DNA of 64,000 bases from Pseudomonas sp. SJZ074 (lineage in GTDB: Bacteria; Pseudomonadota; Gammaproteobacteria; Pseudomonadales; Pseudomonadaceae), in the NCBI RefSeq assembly GCF_007828215.1, contig NZ_VIUE01000024.1:40867-104866 (forward strand). Reading direction: 5' to 3'. This document shows positions 44,001-52,357 of this stretch, one piece after another (position 1 is the first letter of the stretch; every line of letters starts with the position of its first letter). The notes under the pieces are model-generated. The model was not told the DNA's origin and did not search any database. It saw only the letters and a list, made by a program, of their open reading frames with translations. The translations under genes were made by a program, and so were the position numbers.

Positions 44001-46650
44001 GCGCCGAGACGTCGATCTTGTCGGCGGCCACGTCGAAGTCGAGGATCTGGTCACTGGCGCTGGTGGAGCTGGTGCGGTAGCTGTCGAGCTTCGAGGTGTA
44101 GCGGAACACATCGGCACCCGTGCCGCCGGTGAGTTTGTCCACCCCGGTACCACCGACCAGGATGTCGTTCCCGGCGCCGCCATTGAGCGTGTCGTTCCCG
44201 GCGCCACCGAACAATTGTTCGTTGGCCGCGGTGCCGGTCAGCGTGTCGTTGTTCGGCGTGCCGTTGATGACGACGGAGGTGGGTACATCCTGCACGGCGA
44301 GGGTGAAGCTGTCGCTGACGGTGGCGTTGCTGCCATCCGTGGCGGTGACTTGTATGGAGTAGGTGCCCGAAGCGGTGTCGCTTGGTGTCCCGCTGAACGT
44401 GCGCGTGGCGGCATCGAACACCAGCCAGCTGGGCAGGGCGCTGCCGTCGGCCAGTTTGGCGGTGTAGCTGAGGCTGTCGTTGTCCGGGTCGCTGAAACTG
44501 TTGGCCGGCACTACGTAGCTGAACGGTGTGTTCTCCGTCGCGCTCTGGTCCAGCAGTGGGGTCGCCACCACCGGCGCATGGTTGGTCGGCGATGACGTTG
44601 CGAAGACGAAGTTGGCACTGGTCAGCGTGTTCAGGTAGTTACCGTCCAGTGCCACTTCGAAGCGGTTGCCATTGGCGTCGGCGGTCAGGGACTTGATGTA
44701 GGTCTTGGTGCCGGCGCTGTTGAGCACCAGGTACACGGTGTCGTTCTTGCCGTCCCCCAGGCCGGTGAAGCCCAGGGCCGACAGGTCGATCTTGTCGGAG
44801 GCGACATTGAAGTCGGTGATCAGGTCGCCCAGGTTGACGCCGCCGGTGTTGTAGTTGCGGTAGCTGTCCAGACGGTTGGAAAACACGAAGGTGTCCGCCC
44901 CGGCACCGCCGGTGAGGGTGTCCATGCCGGCCCCGCCGTCGAGCTTGTCATCGCCGGCGCCGCCACTGAGGCTGTCGTTGCCCGCCAGGCCGAGCAGGGT
45001 ATCGGCCGAGTCGCTGCCCGCCAGCGAGTCGTTGCCGCTGGTGCCGGTGATCACCCGGTTGAAGATGAAGTTGTTGGCCGTCAGGGTGCTGGCGAGGTTG
45101 CCGGAAAGAATCAGTTCGAAGCGATTGCCGCTGGCATCGGCGTCGAAGTCCTTGATGTAGGTGCGGTCGTTGCTGGCGCTGTAGCTGACCTGCAGGGTGC
45201 CGCCCCGGCCGTTGCCCAGGCCGGTAAAGCCCAGGCCGGCGAGGTCGATCTTGTCTTGGGTGACGTCGAAGTCGGTGATGGTGTCATCGAAGCTGGTGGT
45301 CGCGTTGCGGTAGCTGTCGGACTGGCTGGCGAAGCGGAACGTGTCGGCGCCCGTGCCGCCGGTGAGTTTGTCGACGCCCGCGCCGCCCACCAGGATGTCG
45401 CCACCGGCGCCGCCGTTGATGGTGTCGTTGCCGGCGCCACCATAGAAGATCTCGCTGGCGCTGGTGCCCAGCAGCGTGTCGTTGCCGGCCGTGCCTTGTA
45501 CGGTGGTCATCGGTTCCGTGGCACTGACGTAGCTGCCATCGCCATAGATCAGCGTCGCGCCCTTGCTGGTGTGGCTGATGGTGTTGGCGATGATCGCGTT
45601 GCGATCGGTGCCGTCCTCGTTGCGCTCGGCCACGCCATAGGTCGACAGATCGCTGCCGCTGATGAGGTTGCCCTGGATCGTGTTATCGCTGCCGTTGAAG
45701 TACTTGCCGGAGACGCCCAGGGTGTCGTCGTAGGATTGGATGATGATCTCCGGGACCGCGCCGCCCAGGGAGTTGTTGTTGAGGGTATTGTCCAGGATCT
45801 CGACGTGGTTGCTGCCGTAGATGCGTACCCCGGCGCTGGCGTTGTCGTGGATGTCGACGCCGGTGACCGTCACTTCGCTGGACAGTTTGATCAGCACGCC
45901 TTCGGCGCCGTTGCCGTACACCTCGCCGCCGGTGATGGTGATGTTGCTAGGGGAGGGGATGTTCTCGCTGCCGCGCTGCACCACGATGCCGTTGCCGCCG
46001 TTGTCATAGGCAACGTTGTTGGTGAGGGTGAAATCGTGGGTGCTGGTGACGACGTTGAAGCCGTGCCGGTCATTGTCGTAGGCGACGTTGTTTTCGAAGG
46101 TGCTGTCGCTGAGGAAGTCGGCCACGAAGCCGTCCAGGCCATTGCCATGGGACACGCTGTTCTTGATGACCATGTTGACGGTCTGCTCGTGGGGGTCGAA
46201 GCCGTACCCGGAGCAGTCCTTGATCTCGACGCTGTCGATGGTGACGTTGGAGTCGTAGCCTTCTTCGCCGGGAATATAACCGTTGAACCAGCCGTCGATC
46301 TTGCCGGTGGTGTGGTCGCGGTTGCCGTCGATGGTGAGTTGGCTGATGCCGAAATCATGGGTTTCTTCGCCATAGGCGGAGCGGATGACGCCGGTGATCT
46401 TGGTGTCGGAGCCGTCGGCCACCTTGACGGTGGTCTCGCCCATGCCGTCGCCATACAGGTGGACGTTGCTCTTGAGCATCAGGCAACCGTCGGAAGGTTC
46501 CTCACCCCCCGAAACGATGTAGGTTCCGGCCGGCACATACACCTCGCCCCCACCTGCCGCTGCCGCCGCGTCAATCGCTGCCTGGATGGCCGCGGTGTCA
46601 TCGGTAATACCGTCTCCTTTGGCGCCAAAATTTTGTACGTTGAAAATCAT
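41041..46650 (-). CDS. psmE: PsmE-like mannuronan C-5-epimerase with SGNH acetylesterase domain
   Basis: A secreted 1869-residue alginate-modifying enzyme. Residues 1-385 form an AlgE-type A module, a right-handed beta-helix that turns mannuronate into guluronate in the polymer. The AlgE4 catalytic residues are at identical positions: Lys117, Tyr149, Asp152 and His154 (GYGFDPHEQ). RTX/R modules follow (about 385-530, 535-685, 795-945, 1052-1203), with two cadherin-like domains (690-790, 950-1050). Residues 1207-1465 are an SGNH esterase (Ser1219 in GQSN, WGQGEEG, DDVWH with His1440), then more RTX repeats to the end. No Sec signal, so type I secretion is expected, but no exporter is encoded nearby. 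Pseudomonas syringae PsmE combines epimerase and O-acetylhydrolase activity. The start at 46650 has GGAGA; 20 extra residues upstream would precede the A module. Confidence 0.9.
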   Translation of the reverse strand: MIFNVQNFGAKGDGITDDTAAIQAAIDAAAAAGGGEVYVPAGTYIVSGGEEPSDGCLMLKSNVHLYGDGMGETTVKVADGSDTKITGVIRSAYGEETHDFGISQLTIDGNRDHTTGKIDGWFNGYIPGEEGYDSNVTIDSVEIKDCSGYGFDPHEQTVNMVIKNSVSHGNGLDGFVADFLSDSTFENNVAYDNDRHGFNVVTSTHDFTLTNNVAYDNGGNGIVVQRGSENIPSPSNITITGGEVYGNGAEGVLIKLSSEVTVTGVDIHDNASAGVRIYGSNHVEILDNTLNNNSLGGAVPEIIIQSYDDTLGVSGKYFNGSDNTIQGNLISGSDLSTYGVAERNEDGTDRNAIIANTISHTSKGATLIYGDGSYVSATEPMTTVQGTAGNDTLLGTSASEIFYGGAGNDTINGGAGGDILVGGAGVDKLTGGTGADTFRFASQSDSYRNATTSFDDTITDFDVTQDKIDLAGLGFTGLGNGRGGTLQVSYSASNDRTYIKDFDADASGNRFELILSGNLASTLTANNFIFNRVITGTSGNDSLAGSDSADTLLGLAGNDSLSGGAGDDKLDGGAGMDTLTGGAGADTFVFSNRLDSYRNYNTGGVNLGDLITDFNVASDKIDLSALGFTGLGDGKNDTVYLVLNSAGTKTYIKSLTADANGNRFEVALDGNYLNTLTSANFVFATSSPTNHAPVVATPLLDQSATENTPFSYVVPANSFSDPDNDSLSYTAKLADGSALPSWLVFDAATRTFSGTPSDTASGTYSIQVTATDGSNATVSDSFTLAVQDVPTSVVINGTPNNDTLTGTAANEQLFGGAGNDTLNGGAGNDILVGGTGVDKLTGGTGADVFRYTSKLDSYRTSSTSASDQILDFDVAADKIDVSALGYTGLGNGLNGTLQLTYSASSNRTYLKDLTVDANGNRFEVSLAGNLVSSLTANHFVFADQNSPGNVAPVVAIPLLDQTASESTPFRYTVAHDSFTDANQDVLTYTATLADGRALPAWLTFNATSLTFSGTPTSTASGSYDVLVKATDPSGASVSDNFALVVADAPANTITGTSSAETLNGTTGADLILGLGGNDTIKADTGADIVDGGAGRDSLYGGDGADTFRYTKVLDSYRDYDTGGVTATDTVYDFTVGVDKIDVSSLGFTGLGDGTNGTLYMTLNSAGDKTYIKSAEADADGNRFEIALNGNYLNTLTASDFVFGERAQQDILYLPTLGQSNARLLRMTEDDDQSGTSMLVKDLDRYTTYDVRSQFTDADGNGIDIAVGGSTVNGLSTLSPEELKLCWWLTDTNQPGPALLRAVTLLKDQLSELKAIDNVTMGIIWGQGEEGAQEIARATDKQAAAAAYKAATLKVFDYLHAQLGNFNVYLMETGHYEQDAARARGYSEEKIAAIVEGVGYVRAAQEAMAAERADVKLAVDYTDLPLRYEVDPLVYPDDVWHLHEESAEVVGQRLADYIADDLGFHGDPNDNNSVQDIFDHANQGGMISGTDQADTLVGSSGNDTLDGDLGADSLTGGDGNDIYVVDNAFDSVVETNTSTSQIDTVKASVSWTLGANLENLVLTGVSEIDGTGNERRNFITGNIANNVLDGAAGNDSMSGGDGNDTYYVDNTGDTVIETNSNALSGGIDSVHSRLATYTLTSNVENLYIDTPDAANGTGNTLDNTLFAGAGNNVLDGREGNDTVSFAQALAGVTVTLSTSAQQNTVGSGLDTLKNFENLTGSAYADTLTGNSAGNILDGGAGNDTLVGGSGDDRLIGGAGTDNLTGGTGADTYVFGALADMGTGTLRDVINGFKSAELDHLDLTGLDANPLTATIDAFTFIGSNAFDATNATGQLRFADGILYGSVDADATAEFEFELVGVKELHASDFTA

Positions 46651-46837
46651 GAGCTTATCTCCGTATCGGGCTGGAACCACGGTAGATGCCAATATTCCAT
46701 CGGCGACCACAGGGTTATGACCTGACGGAGCGGGAAAGTTGTGACCGAATGTCGGGCAAGTGTCAAAAAGCTGAACTACCTGATCAGCGGTCGGGAACCT
46801 TGTTCGGGAAAGTTACGTTTCATTGACGCCGTTTCCT

Positions 46838-46929
46838 CTGTGGGAGCGGGCTTGCTCGCGAAAGCGTCATGTCAGTCACTGCTGGATTGGCTGATCCACC
46901 GCTTTCGCGAGCAAGCCCGCTCCCACAGG
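46838..46929. repeat. paired REP elements
   Basis: CTGTGGGAGCGGGCTTGCTC and facing TTCGCGAGCAAGCCCGCTCC, in the 384-bp gap between the epimerase gene and the CopD-like gene, which are divergent. Apart from promoters, no other element is evident in the gap. Confidence 0.9.
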
Positions 46930-47034
46930 AGGAATCGCCGCATGGCATTTACGGCTTTGTTGATTGGTATCAACCTCAACATCTGTCTTGGGCGGTAGCC
47001 TCGAATAAAGCCCACGCGCCTGACAGAGCGTCCC

Positions 47035-47478
47035 ATGATCTATCCGCTGCTCCTGACCCTGCACCTTTTCGCCGCCCTGGTGTTCATCGGCACGGTGTTC
47101 TTCGAGGTGCTGTTCCTGGAGAGCATCCGCCGGCAACTGCCCGCCAAAGTCATGGTGCTGCTTGAACAGGGCATCAGTGGACGCGCCCGCCAGTTGATGC
47201 CCTGGGTATTGCTGGTGCTGTTCGGTGCGGGTGGCGGGATGGTCTGGATGCGCTATTGGCCGGTGTTGATAGCGCCGTGGCAATCGTCGTTCGGTCTGTT
47301 GCTGGGGTTGAAGATCCTGCTGGCGGGCAGCGTGCTGGGGCATTTTCTCTGGGCCATGTGGCTGTTCAGGCGTGGACGCATGAACGCCCGTTACGTCCAG
47401 GTCATCCACACCCGGGTGTTCCTGCATCTGGTGGCAATCGTGCTGTTGGCCAAGGGCATGTTCTACATCAACTGGTAA
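47035..47478 (+). CDS. CopD-like integral membrane protein
   Basis: A 147-residue inner-membrane protein with four predicted helices (about 3-25, 52-75, 82-105, 122-145). Histidines lie in TLHLFAALVFIGTVFFEVLF, VLGHFLWAMWLF and HTRVFLHLVAI, consistent with metal or haem binding. It resembles CopD/DUF2269-type small proteins. The role is unknown. The next gene has its own Anr-box promoter, so co-transcription is not required. Confidence 0.75.
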   Translation: MIYPLLLTLHLFAALVFIGTVFFEVLFLESIRRQLPAKVMVLLEQGISGRARQLMPWVLLVLFGAGGGMVWMRYWPVLIAPWQSSFGLLLGLKILLAGSVLGHFLWAMWLFRRGRMNARYVQVIHTRVFLHLVAIVLLAKGMFYINW

Positions 47479-47503
47479 CAGCGCTGGTGTGGGTCCAAGG
47501 CGC

Positions 47504-47517
47504 TTGATACAGGTCAA
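47504..47517 (+). promoter_or_regulatory. Anr (FNR-type) box
   Basis: TTGATACAGGTCAA matches the Pseudomonas Anr/Dnr consensus TTGAT-N4-(A/G)TCAA exactly. It ends 56 bp before the start of the first hemN-like gene, suitable for activation under low oxygen. This is the expected control for oxygen-independent haem synthesis genes. Confidence 0.8.
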
Positions 47518-47573
47518 GGTGGCGTGGCGGGTGAAGCCGGACAATATCCCCGCGCAGCCACTCGGAGATTGTC

Positions 47574-48896
47574 ATGTTCGACCCGCTACATAAATTCCAC
47601 GGAGGCGTCGGCTCCCTCGATCTGCTCCGGGGGTTGCGCCACAGTCGCCAGAAACGACGACCGCTCTCGTTGGCGGTGCACCTGCCGTCGCGCCTGAGAC
47701 ACGCGTCGTGTTCCTCCCTTGCCAGCGTTTGCCAGTGCGCCGGGATCGACGTCTATCTGCAATCGCTGATGCACGAGATCGGCCTGGTCGGCTGTCACCT
47801 GGGGACGGGCCGACGGGTCGATCAGTTCTGGCTGACCGGCGGCACACCGGTGATCGTCCATTTACAGCGGCTGATGGACGAATTGCGCAAGCGCTTCGAC
47901 TTTTCCGAGAGCGGCGACCAGGGCATCGAGCTGGACCTGCATCACACCGACTGGTCAACCATGGGCCTGATTCGCGACCAGGGCTTTACCCACGTCAGTA
48001 TCGGTGTCCCCGACATGGGCGCCGACCGGGACCTGTCGGTGGATAGCTACCAGAACCCGGCACCGATCCATTCATTGATCGACGCGGCGCGGACCTTCGG
48101 CTTTCGCTCCATCAGCATCGACCTCGGTTATGGTCACGCCTGGCAGACGCCCCACAGCTTCGCGCTGAAGCTGGCCACCTTGATCGAACTGGAGCCGGAC
48201 CGGCTGCATGTCTTCGACTATGCCCGGGCGCCGTGTCGCTACCGTTCGACGGACGCCGCAATGGCCGGCAGCTTTTGCAGCCAGGCGGACAAGGAGGCCA
48301 TGCGTCGGGTCAGCTGCGAACAATTGATCGGCGCGGGGTATCACTACATTGGCCAAGGACTGTTCGTCCGGGCTGACGATGACCTGGCGGTCGCCCAGGA
48401 ACATGGACGCTTGCACCATAACTGCCAGGGGTTCACCCGGCATGGTTGCTGTGATCATGTGGGGTTCGGGCTGGCGGCCATCACCCAGATCGACGATCTG
48501 TACGTGCAGAACACCGACGATCTGTTGCAGTACCGCCAGCAACTCGGGGCCGGGCAACTGCCGGTCTGTCGTGGCTGGCGCTGTGAGGCCGAGGATCAGG
48601 TCAAGGCGACGGTGACTGAACAGCTGTCCTGTGACCTGGAACTGGACATTCGGGCCATCGAAGCCCGTTTCGGACTGGTTTTCCGTGAGCATTTCGCGTC
48701 GATCTGGCCGCAACTGGAAGCCTTGGATAGCGATGGATTGATCGAGTTGTCGAGCCGTTTCATCGGCATCCTGCCGGCCGGCCGGTTGAGCGTGGACGCG
48801 ATCTGTAATCTGTTCGACCCATGCTTTGACGATACAGTCGCCGTGCCCTTCGAACCTACACCGACCAGGCTTTTTGAAAGGTTGAATCCATCATGA
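47574..48896 (+). CDS. HemN-like protein lacking the radical-SAM cysteines
   Basis: A 440-residue paralogue of oxygen-independent coproporphyrinogen III oxidase. It aligns with HemN over most of its length (FWLTGGTPVIV for LHLGGGTPTYL, GFRSISIDLGYGHAWQTPHSF for the IDLIYGLPxQT region, LHHNCQGFTRHGCCDHVGFG for LxRNFQGYSTHADCDLIGLG). The cluster motif HIPFCxxxCxxCxC is replaced by HLPSRLRHASCSSL, so all three iron-sulfur cysteines and the fourth are gone, and the N-terminal GPRYTSYPTA motif is absent. The frame is intact and coupled to the next gene (ATGA), which argues against random decay. It may be a regulatory or binding partner; function unknown. Confidence 0.8.
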   Translation: MFDPLHKFHGGVGSLDLLRGLRHSRQKRRPLSLAVHLPSRLRHASCSSLASVCQCAGIDVYLQSLMHEIGLVGCHLGTGRRVDQFWLTGGTPVIVHLQRLMDELRKRFDFSESGDQGIELDLHHTDWSTMGLIRDQGFTHVSIGVPDMGADRDLSVDSYQNPAPIHSLIDAARTFGFRSISIDLGYGHAWQTPHSFALKLATLIELEPDRLHVFDYARAPCRYRSTDAAMAGSFCSQADKEAMRRVSCEQLIGAGYHYIGQGLFVRADDDLAVAQEHGRLHHNCQGFTRHGCCDHVGFGLAAITQIDDLYVQNTDDLLQYRQQLGAGQLPVCRGWRCEAEDQVKATVTEQLSCDLELDIRAIEARFGLVFREHFASIWPQLEALDSDGLIELSSRFIGILPAGRLSVDAICNLFDPCFDDTVAVPFEPTPTRLFERLNPS

Positions 48897-50281
48897 ATTC
48901 CCCATCCGCGTTCAATCGGGCCCTGGTCGAGAAATACGACTGCCCGGGCCCACGCTATACGTCCTATCCCACGGCTCCGCAGTTTCATCAGGCGTTTGCC
49001 ATGGACGAATACCGCGAGGCCGCCCGGCGCAGCAACCAGGCCCTGGTGCCCAAGCCGCTGTCGGTGTACATCCATATCCCGTTCTGCCAAAGCCTGTGCT
49101 ACTACTGCGCATGCAATAAGATCATCACCCGCAAGAGCCATCGCGCCGCCGAATACCTGACGTACCTCAAGCGGGAAATCGTCCTGCAGGCGAGTTTGTT
49201 CGATCGCACGCGCAAGCTGACCCAACTGCATCTGGGGGGTGGCACGCCGACCTATCTGACCCACGGGCAACTGGCCGAGTTGATGGACTGCCTGCACCAG
49301 TCGTTCGACATGGATGACAGCGACGCCCATGAGTTTTCCATCGAGGTCGACCCGCGCACCATCGATGCCGAGCAGGTCAGGGGATTGCGGCAATTGGGCT
49401 TCAACCGCCTGAGCTTCGGCATCCAGGATTTCGATGCCCAGGTGCAAGCCGCCGTCAACCGGGTACAAAGCCAAGCCCAGGTCGCAGCGTTGGTGGCGGC
49501 GGCCCGCGAGGCGCGCTTCAAGTCGGTCAGCGTCGATCTGATCTACGGTCTGCCATTGCAGACCCTCGCCAGTTTCGATATCACCCTGGACAAGATCATC
49601 GCCCTGCGTCCCGACCGGATTGCGGCCTACAGCTACGCGCATCTGCCGCAGCGGGTGAGGGCGCAGCGGATGATCCGCCCTGAAGACATGCCGCCGCCGG
49701 AGCGCAAGCTGGAGCTGCTCGAACTGACCATCAATCGGTTGAGCGAGGCGGGTTATATCTACATCGGCATGGACCACTTTGCGCTGCCGGACGATGAACT
49801 GGTGCGTGCCCGTGGCCAAGGTACCCTGCAACGCAATTTCCAGGGCTATTCCACCCACGCCGACTGCGACCTGATCGGCCTGGGCGTGTCCTCGATCGGC
49901 AAGGTCGGCGACAGCTATAACCAGAACGTCAAGGAGCTGTCCCAGTATTACGCTCGCTTGGACCAGGGCCTGTTGCCGGTGCAGCGCGGCTATCGCCTGA
50001 GCGACGACGACCGCTTGCGGCGTGAAGTCATCAGCGAACTGATGTGCCATGGGCGCGTGGATGTCGGTCGCATCGAGGCCGGTCACGGCATTTGTTTCAG
50101 CGAATACTTCGCCGATGCGCTGGCCGGGCTCCAGGAGCAAGTGCGCGACGGATTACTGCAAATCCACCCCGACGCGCTGGTACTGCTGCCCCAGGGGCAA
50201 CTGATGATGCGCAGCGTCGCCATGGCCTTCGACGCCTACCTGGAAGCAGCCCCGGCGGTCCAGTATTCGCGAACGGTGTAA
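48893..50281 (+). CDS. hemN: oxygen-independent coproporphyrinogen III oxidase (HemN)
   Basis: Radical-SAM enzyme that decarboxylates coproporphyrinogen III to protoporphyrinogen IX without oxygen. The 462-residue product has the N-terminal GPRYTSYPTAPQF, the cluster motif YIHIPFCQSLCYYCACNK (CxxxCxxCxC), LGGGTPTYL, IEVDPRT, VDLIYGLPLQT and NFQGYSTHADCD. These are HemN-type rather than HemW-type features. It overlaps the degenerate paralogue by 4 nt and should share its Anr-box promoter. It may not be the only hemN in the genome. Confidence 0.95.
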   Translation: MNSPSAFNRALVEKYDCPGPRYTSYPTAPQFHQAFAMDEYREAARRSNQALVPKPLSVYIHIPFCQSLCYYCACNKIITRKSHRAAEYLTYLKREIVLQASLFDRTRKLTQLHLGGGTPTYLTHGQLAELMDCLHQSFDMDDSDAHEFSIEVDPRTIDAEQVRGLRQLGFNRLSFGIQDFDAQVQAAVNRVQSQAQVAALVAAAREARFKSVSVDLIYGLPLQTLASFDITLDKIIALRPDRIAAYSYAHLPQRVRAQRMIRPEDMPPPERKLELLELTINRLSEAGYIYIGMDHFALPDDELVRARGQGTLQRNFQGYSTHADCDLIGLGVSSIGKVGDSYNQNVKELSQYYARLDQGLLPVQRGYRLSDDDRLRREVISELMCHGRVDVGRIEAGHGICFSEYFADALAGLQEQVRDGLLQIHPDALVLLPQGQLMMRSVAMAFDAYLEAAPAVQYSRTV

Positions 50282-50300
50282 GACAGTGATGAAGCTCCCA

Positions 50301-50597
50301 CTGTGGGAGCGAGCTTGCTCGCGAAAGCGGTGGATCAGCCTGCAACGATGCTGAATGTGCCGCCGTCATCGCGAGCAGGCTCGCTCCCACATTATCCGGG
50401 GCGTATCCGGTATCTGCGTCCGGCGCCAATCCCCTGTGGGAGCGGGCTTGCTCGCGAAAGCGGTGGATCAGCCTGCATCGATGCTGAATGTGCTGCCGCC
50501 TTCGCGGGCAAGCCCGCTCCCACAATATCCGGGGTGCATCCGCTATTTGCGTCTGGCGCCAATCCTCTGTGGGAGCGAGCCTGCTCGCGATAGCGGT
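50301..50597. repeat. REP cluster with 133-bp tandem unit
   Basis: A BIME of two facing REPs plus linker repeats with a 133-bp period: forward REPs start at 50301, 50434 and 50567. Linker words shared by the units include GCGGTGGATCAGCCTGCA, GATGCTGAATGTGC and TATCCGGGG. Two complete units and the start of a third. It lies between the convergent hemN and small-protein genes. Confidence 0.9.
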
Positions 50598-50635
50598 GGA
50601 TCAGCTTGCATGGATGGTGAACATGCCAAACCAGG

Positions 50636-50848
50636 TCAGGTTCTTTCACCATCGGGTGCCGTGGACGCCGGGATCAGGTCGCGCACGGCATAGAAGCCCT
50701 GCACCAGCCGATTCTTCGCCCGGTACTCGCAAAGCAGCAGCAAGGTATCGGGTAACTGGGCGATCGATGAGGCAGGCTTGACCACCATGGTCTTGCCTCC
50801 CGAGCGTAAACGGACAAGTGTTCCCGGTTCGAATGTGCCCATCTTCAT
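50636..50848 (-). CDS. small DUF2158/YodC-like protein
   Basis: A 70-residue protein beginning MKMGTFEPGTLVRLRSGGKTM, similar in pattern to the YodC/DUF2158 family (VGDVVQLKSGGP.M.V). It ends with a conserved-looking YAVRDLIPA. Its ATG directly abuts the stop of the outer-membrane channel gene (TGAATG), and a second ATG two codons later has a better-spaced AGGTGA. It is therefore translated from the channel mRNA. The function is unknown. Confidence 0.7.
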   Translation of the reverse strand: MKMGTFEPGTLVRLRSGGKTMVVKPASSIAQLPDTLLLLCEYRAKNRLVQGFYAVRDLIPASTAPDGERT

Positions 50849-52273
50849 TCACCTCACTGTGATCGTGTTTGTACGTTCGACCCAGCCCCCACCCAGCGCC
50901 TTGTACAGATTGACCTCGGCGAGCAGTTGCGACAGCCGGTCGACGATGAGGGTCTGCCGGGCGCTGAACAGCGAGCGTTGTGCATCGAGGTACGTCAGGC
51001 TGCTGTCGACGCCGATGCGATAGCGACGCTCCGCCAGCCTGTAGTAGTCCTGGTTGGCCTGCACCAGATCGGACTGCGCGACCAGTTGTTCCTTGTAGGT
51101 CTTGCGCGCCGCCAGGCCATCGGAGACTTCCCGGAAGGCAGTCTGGATCGATTTCTCGTACTGGGAGACGCGGATATCCTTCTGGATTTTCGAATAGTTC
51201 AGGCTCGCCCGAAGGCTGCCGGCATTGAAAATCGGCAGGTTGATCTGGGGCTGGAACAACCAGGTGCCCGACCCGCCCTTGAACAGCCCGGACAACTCGT
51301 TGCTCGAAGTGCCGGCGTTGGCGGTCAGGCTGATGCTCGGGAAGAAGGCGGCACGGGCCGCGCCGATATTGGCGTTGGCCGCTTGCAGCAGGTACTCGGC
51401 CTCAAGCACATCCGGGCGGCGTTGCAACAGGTCCGAAGGCAGGCCGGCCGGCACCTCGCTCAGCAGCTCGGAGGCCAGGGGGCGGGCGGGCAAGTCATCC
51501 GCGACCGAGGTGCCGACCAGCAAGGTGAGATTGTTGAAATCCTGGGCCACCTGGCGCTGGAACTGGGCCAGGCGGGCCCTGGCGTCCTCCACCGAAGTGC
51601 GTGACTGGCTCAGGGCCAGGGCCGAGGCGGTGCCCACCTGATTGCTTCGTTCCGTCAGGCGCAGGCTTTCTTCATAGGATTGCAGCGTGTCACGGGTCAG
51701 GGCCAGCAACTCCTGGTCGGCACGCCAGGTCAGGTAGGCACTGGCGACACTGGCCACCAGGCTCAACTGAGTGCTGCGGCGTGCTTCTTCGCTGGACAGG
51801 TAGATGAGGGAGGCCTGGTCGCTGAGGCTGCGTATGCGTCCGAACAGGTCCAGCTCATAGGCGCTGATGCCCAACGTGGTGGAATATGAGCTGCTGATCC
51901 CCGGCTTGCCGGTTCCCGTCAGGCTGCCCGGCAGCCGCTGGCGCGAGCCCGTGCCGTTGGCACTGATCGCCGGGAAGAGGTCCGCGCGCTGGATTCGGTA
52001 TTGCGCCTGGTAGGCCTCGACGTTCAGGGCCGCCACGCGTAAGTCACGGTTGTTGATCAACGCGCTTTCGATGACTTGCTGCAGCGCCGGATCATGGAAC
52101 AAGTCGCGCCAGCCCTGATCGGCCGCGGCAGGTCCCGACAGGGCCGGGGCGTAGGCTGACGTCTGGGGATATTGCGCCGCGACGGGGGCATCGGGGCGCT
52201 GGTAATCCGGGATCAGCGAGCAACCGCCGAGCAGGAGTGTCGCGGCCGTCAAGGGGCTCAGGAGTTTACGCAT
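50849..52273 (-). CDS. OprM-family outer-membrane efflux lipoprotein
   Basis: A 474-residue TolC-like channel of the NodT/OprM type. The lipoprotein signal ends LLGGC (Cys18). Two repeated outer-membrane-factor halves follow, with landmarks ELDLFGRIRSLSDQA (about 145) and LQRRPDVLEAEYLLQAANANIGAARAAFFPSISL (about 290-325), both typical of the family. It would form the outer exit of a tripartite pump, but no membrane-fusion or inner-membrane partner is next to it. It follows the LuxR gene by 84 nt on the same strand. By position it may export the brabantamide-like product, like PseC near the syringomycin genes; this is inference. Confidence 0.9.
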   Translation of the reverse strand: MRKLLSPLTAATLLLGGCSLIPDYQRPDAPVAAQYPQTSAYAPALSGPAAADQGWRDLFHDPALQQVIESALINNRDLRVAALNVEAYQAQYRIQRADLFPAISANGTGSRQRLPGSLTGTGKPGISSSYSTTLGISAYELDLFGRIRSLSDQASLIYLSSEEARRSTQLSLVASVASAYLTWRADQELLALTRDTLQSYEESLRLTERSNQVGTASALALSQSRTSVEDARARLAQFQRQVAQDFNNLTLLVGTSVADDLPARPLASELLSEVPAGLPSDLLQRRPDVLEAEYLLQAANANIGAARAAFFPSISLTANAGTSSNELSGLFKGGSGTWLFQPQINLPIFNAGSLRASLNYSKIQKDIRVSQYEKSIQTAFREVSDGLAARKTYKEQLVAQSDLVQANQDYYRLAERRYRIGVDSSLTYLDAQRSLFSARQTLIVDRLSQLLAEVNLYKALGGGWVERTNTITVR

Positions 52274-52357
52274 CGACCTGTCTCATCGTGATGCCTGCCA
52301 GGCCCCGGTGGCACGGGCAGGGGTTCGGTTAGATCCGTGCTCGCCGGTACCTGCGCA

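Noticed and set aside
41041..46700. Several long plus-strand open frames opposite the epimerase gene
   Set aside because: They mirror the glycine/aspartate-rich RTX repeats and have no motifs of their own; the minus-strand protein keeps the AlgE catalytic residues.
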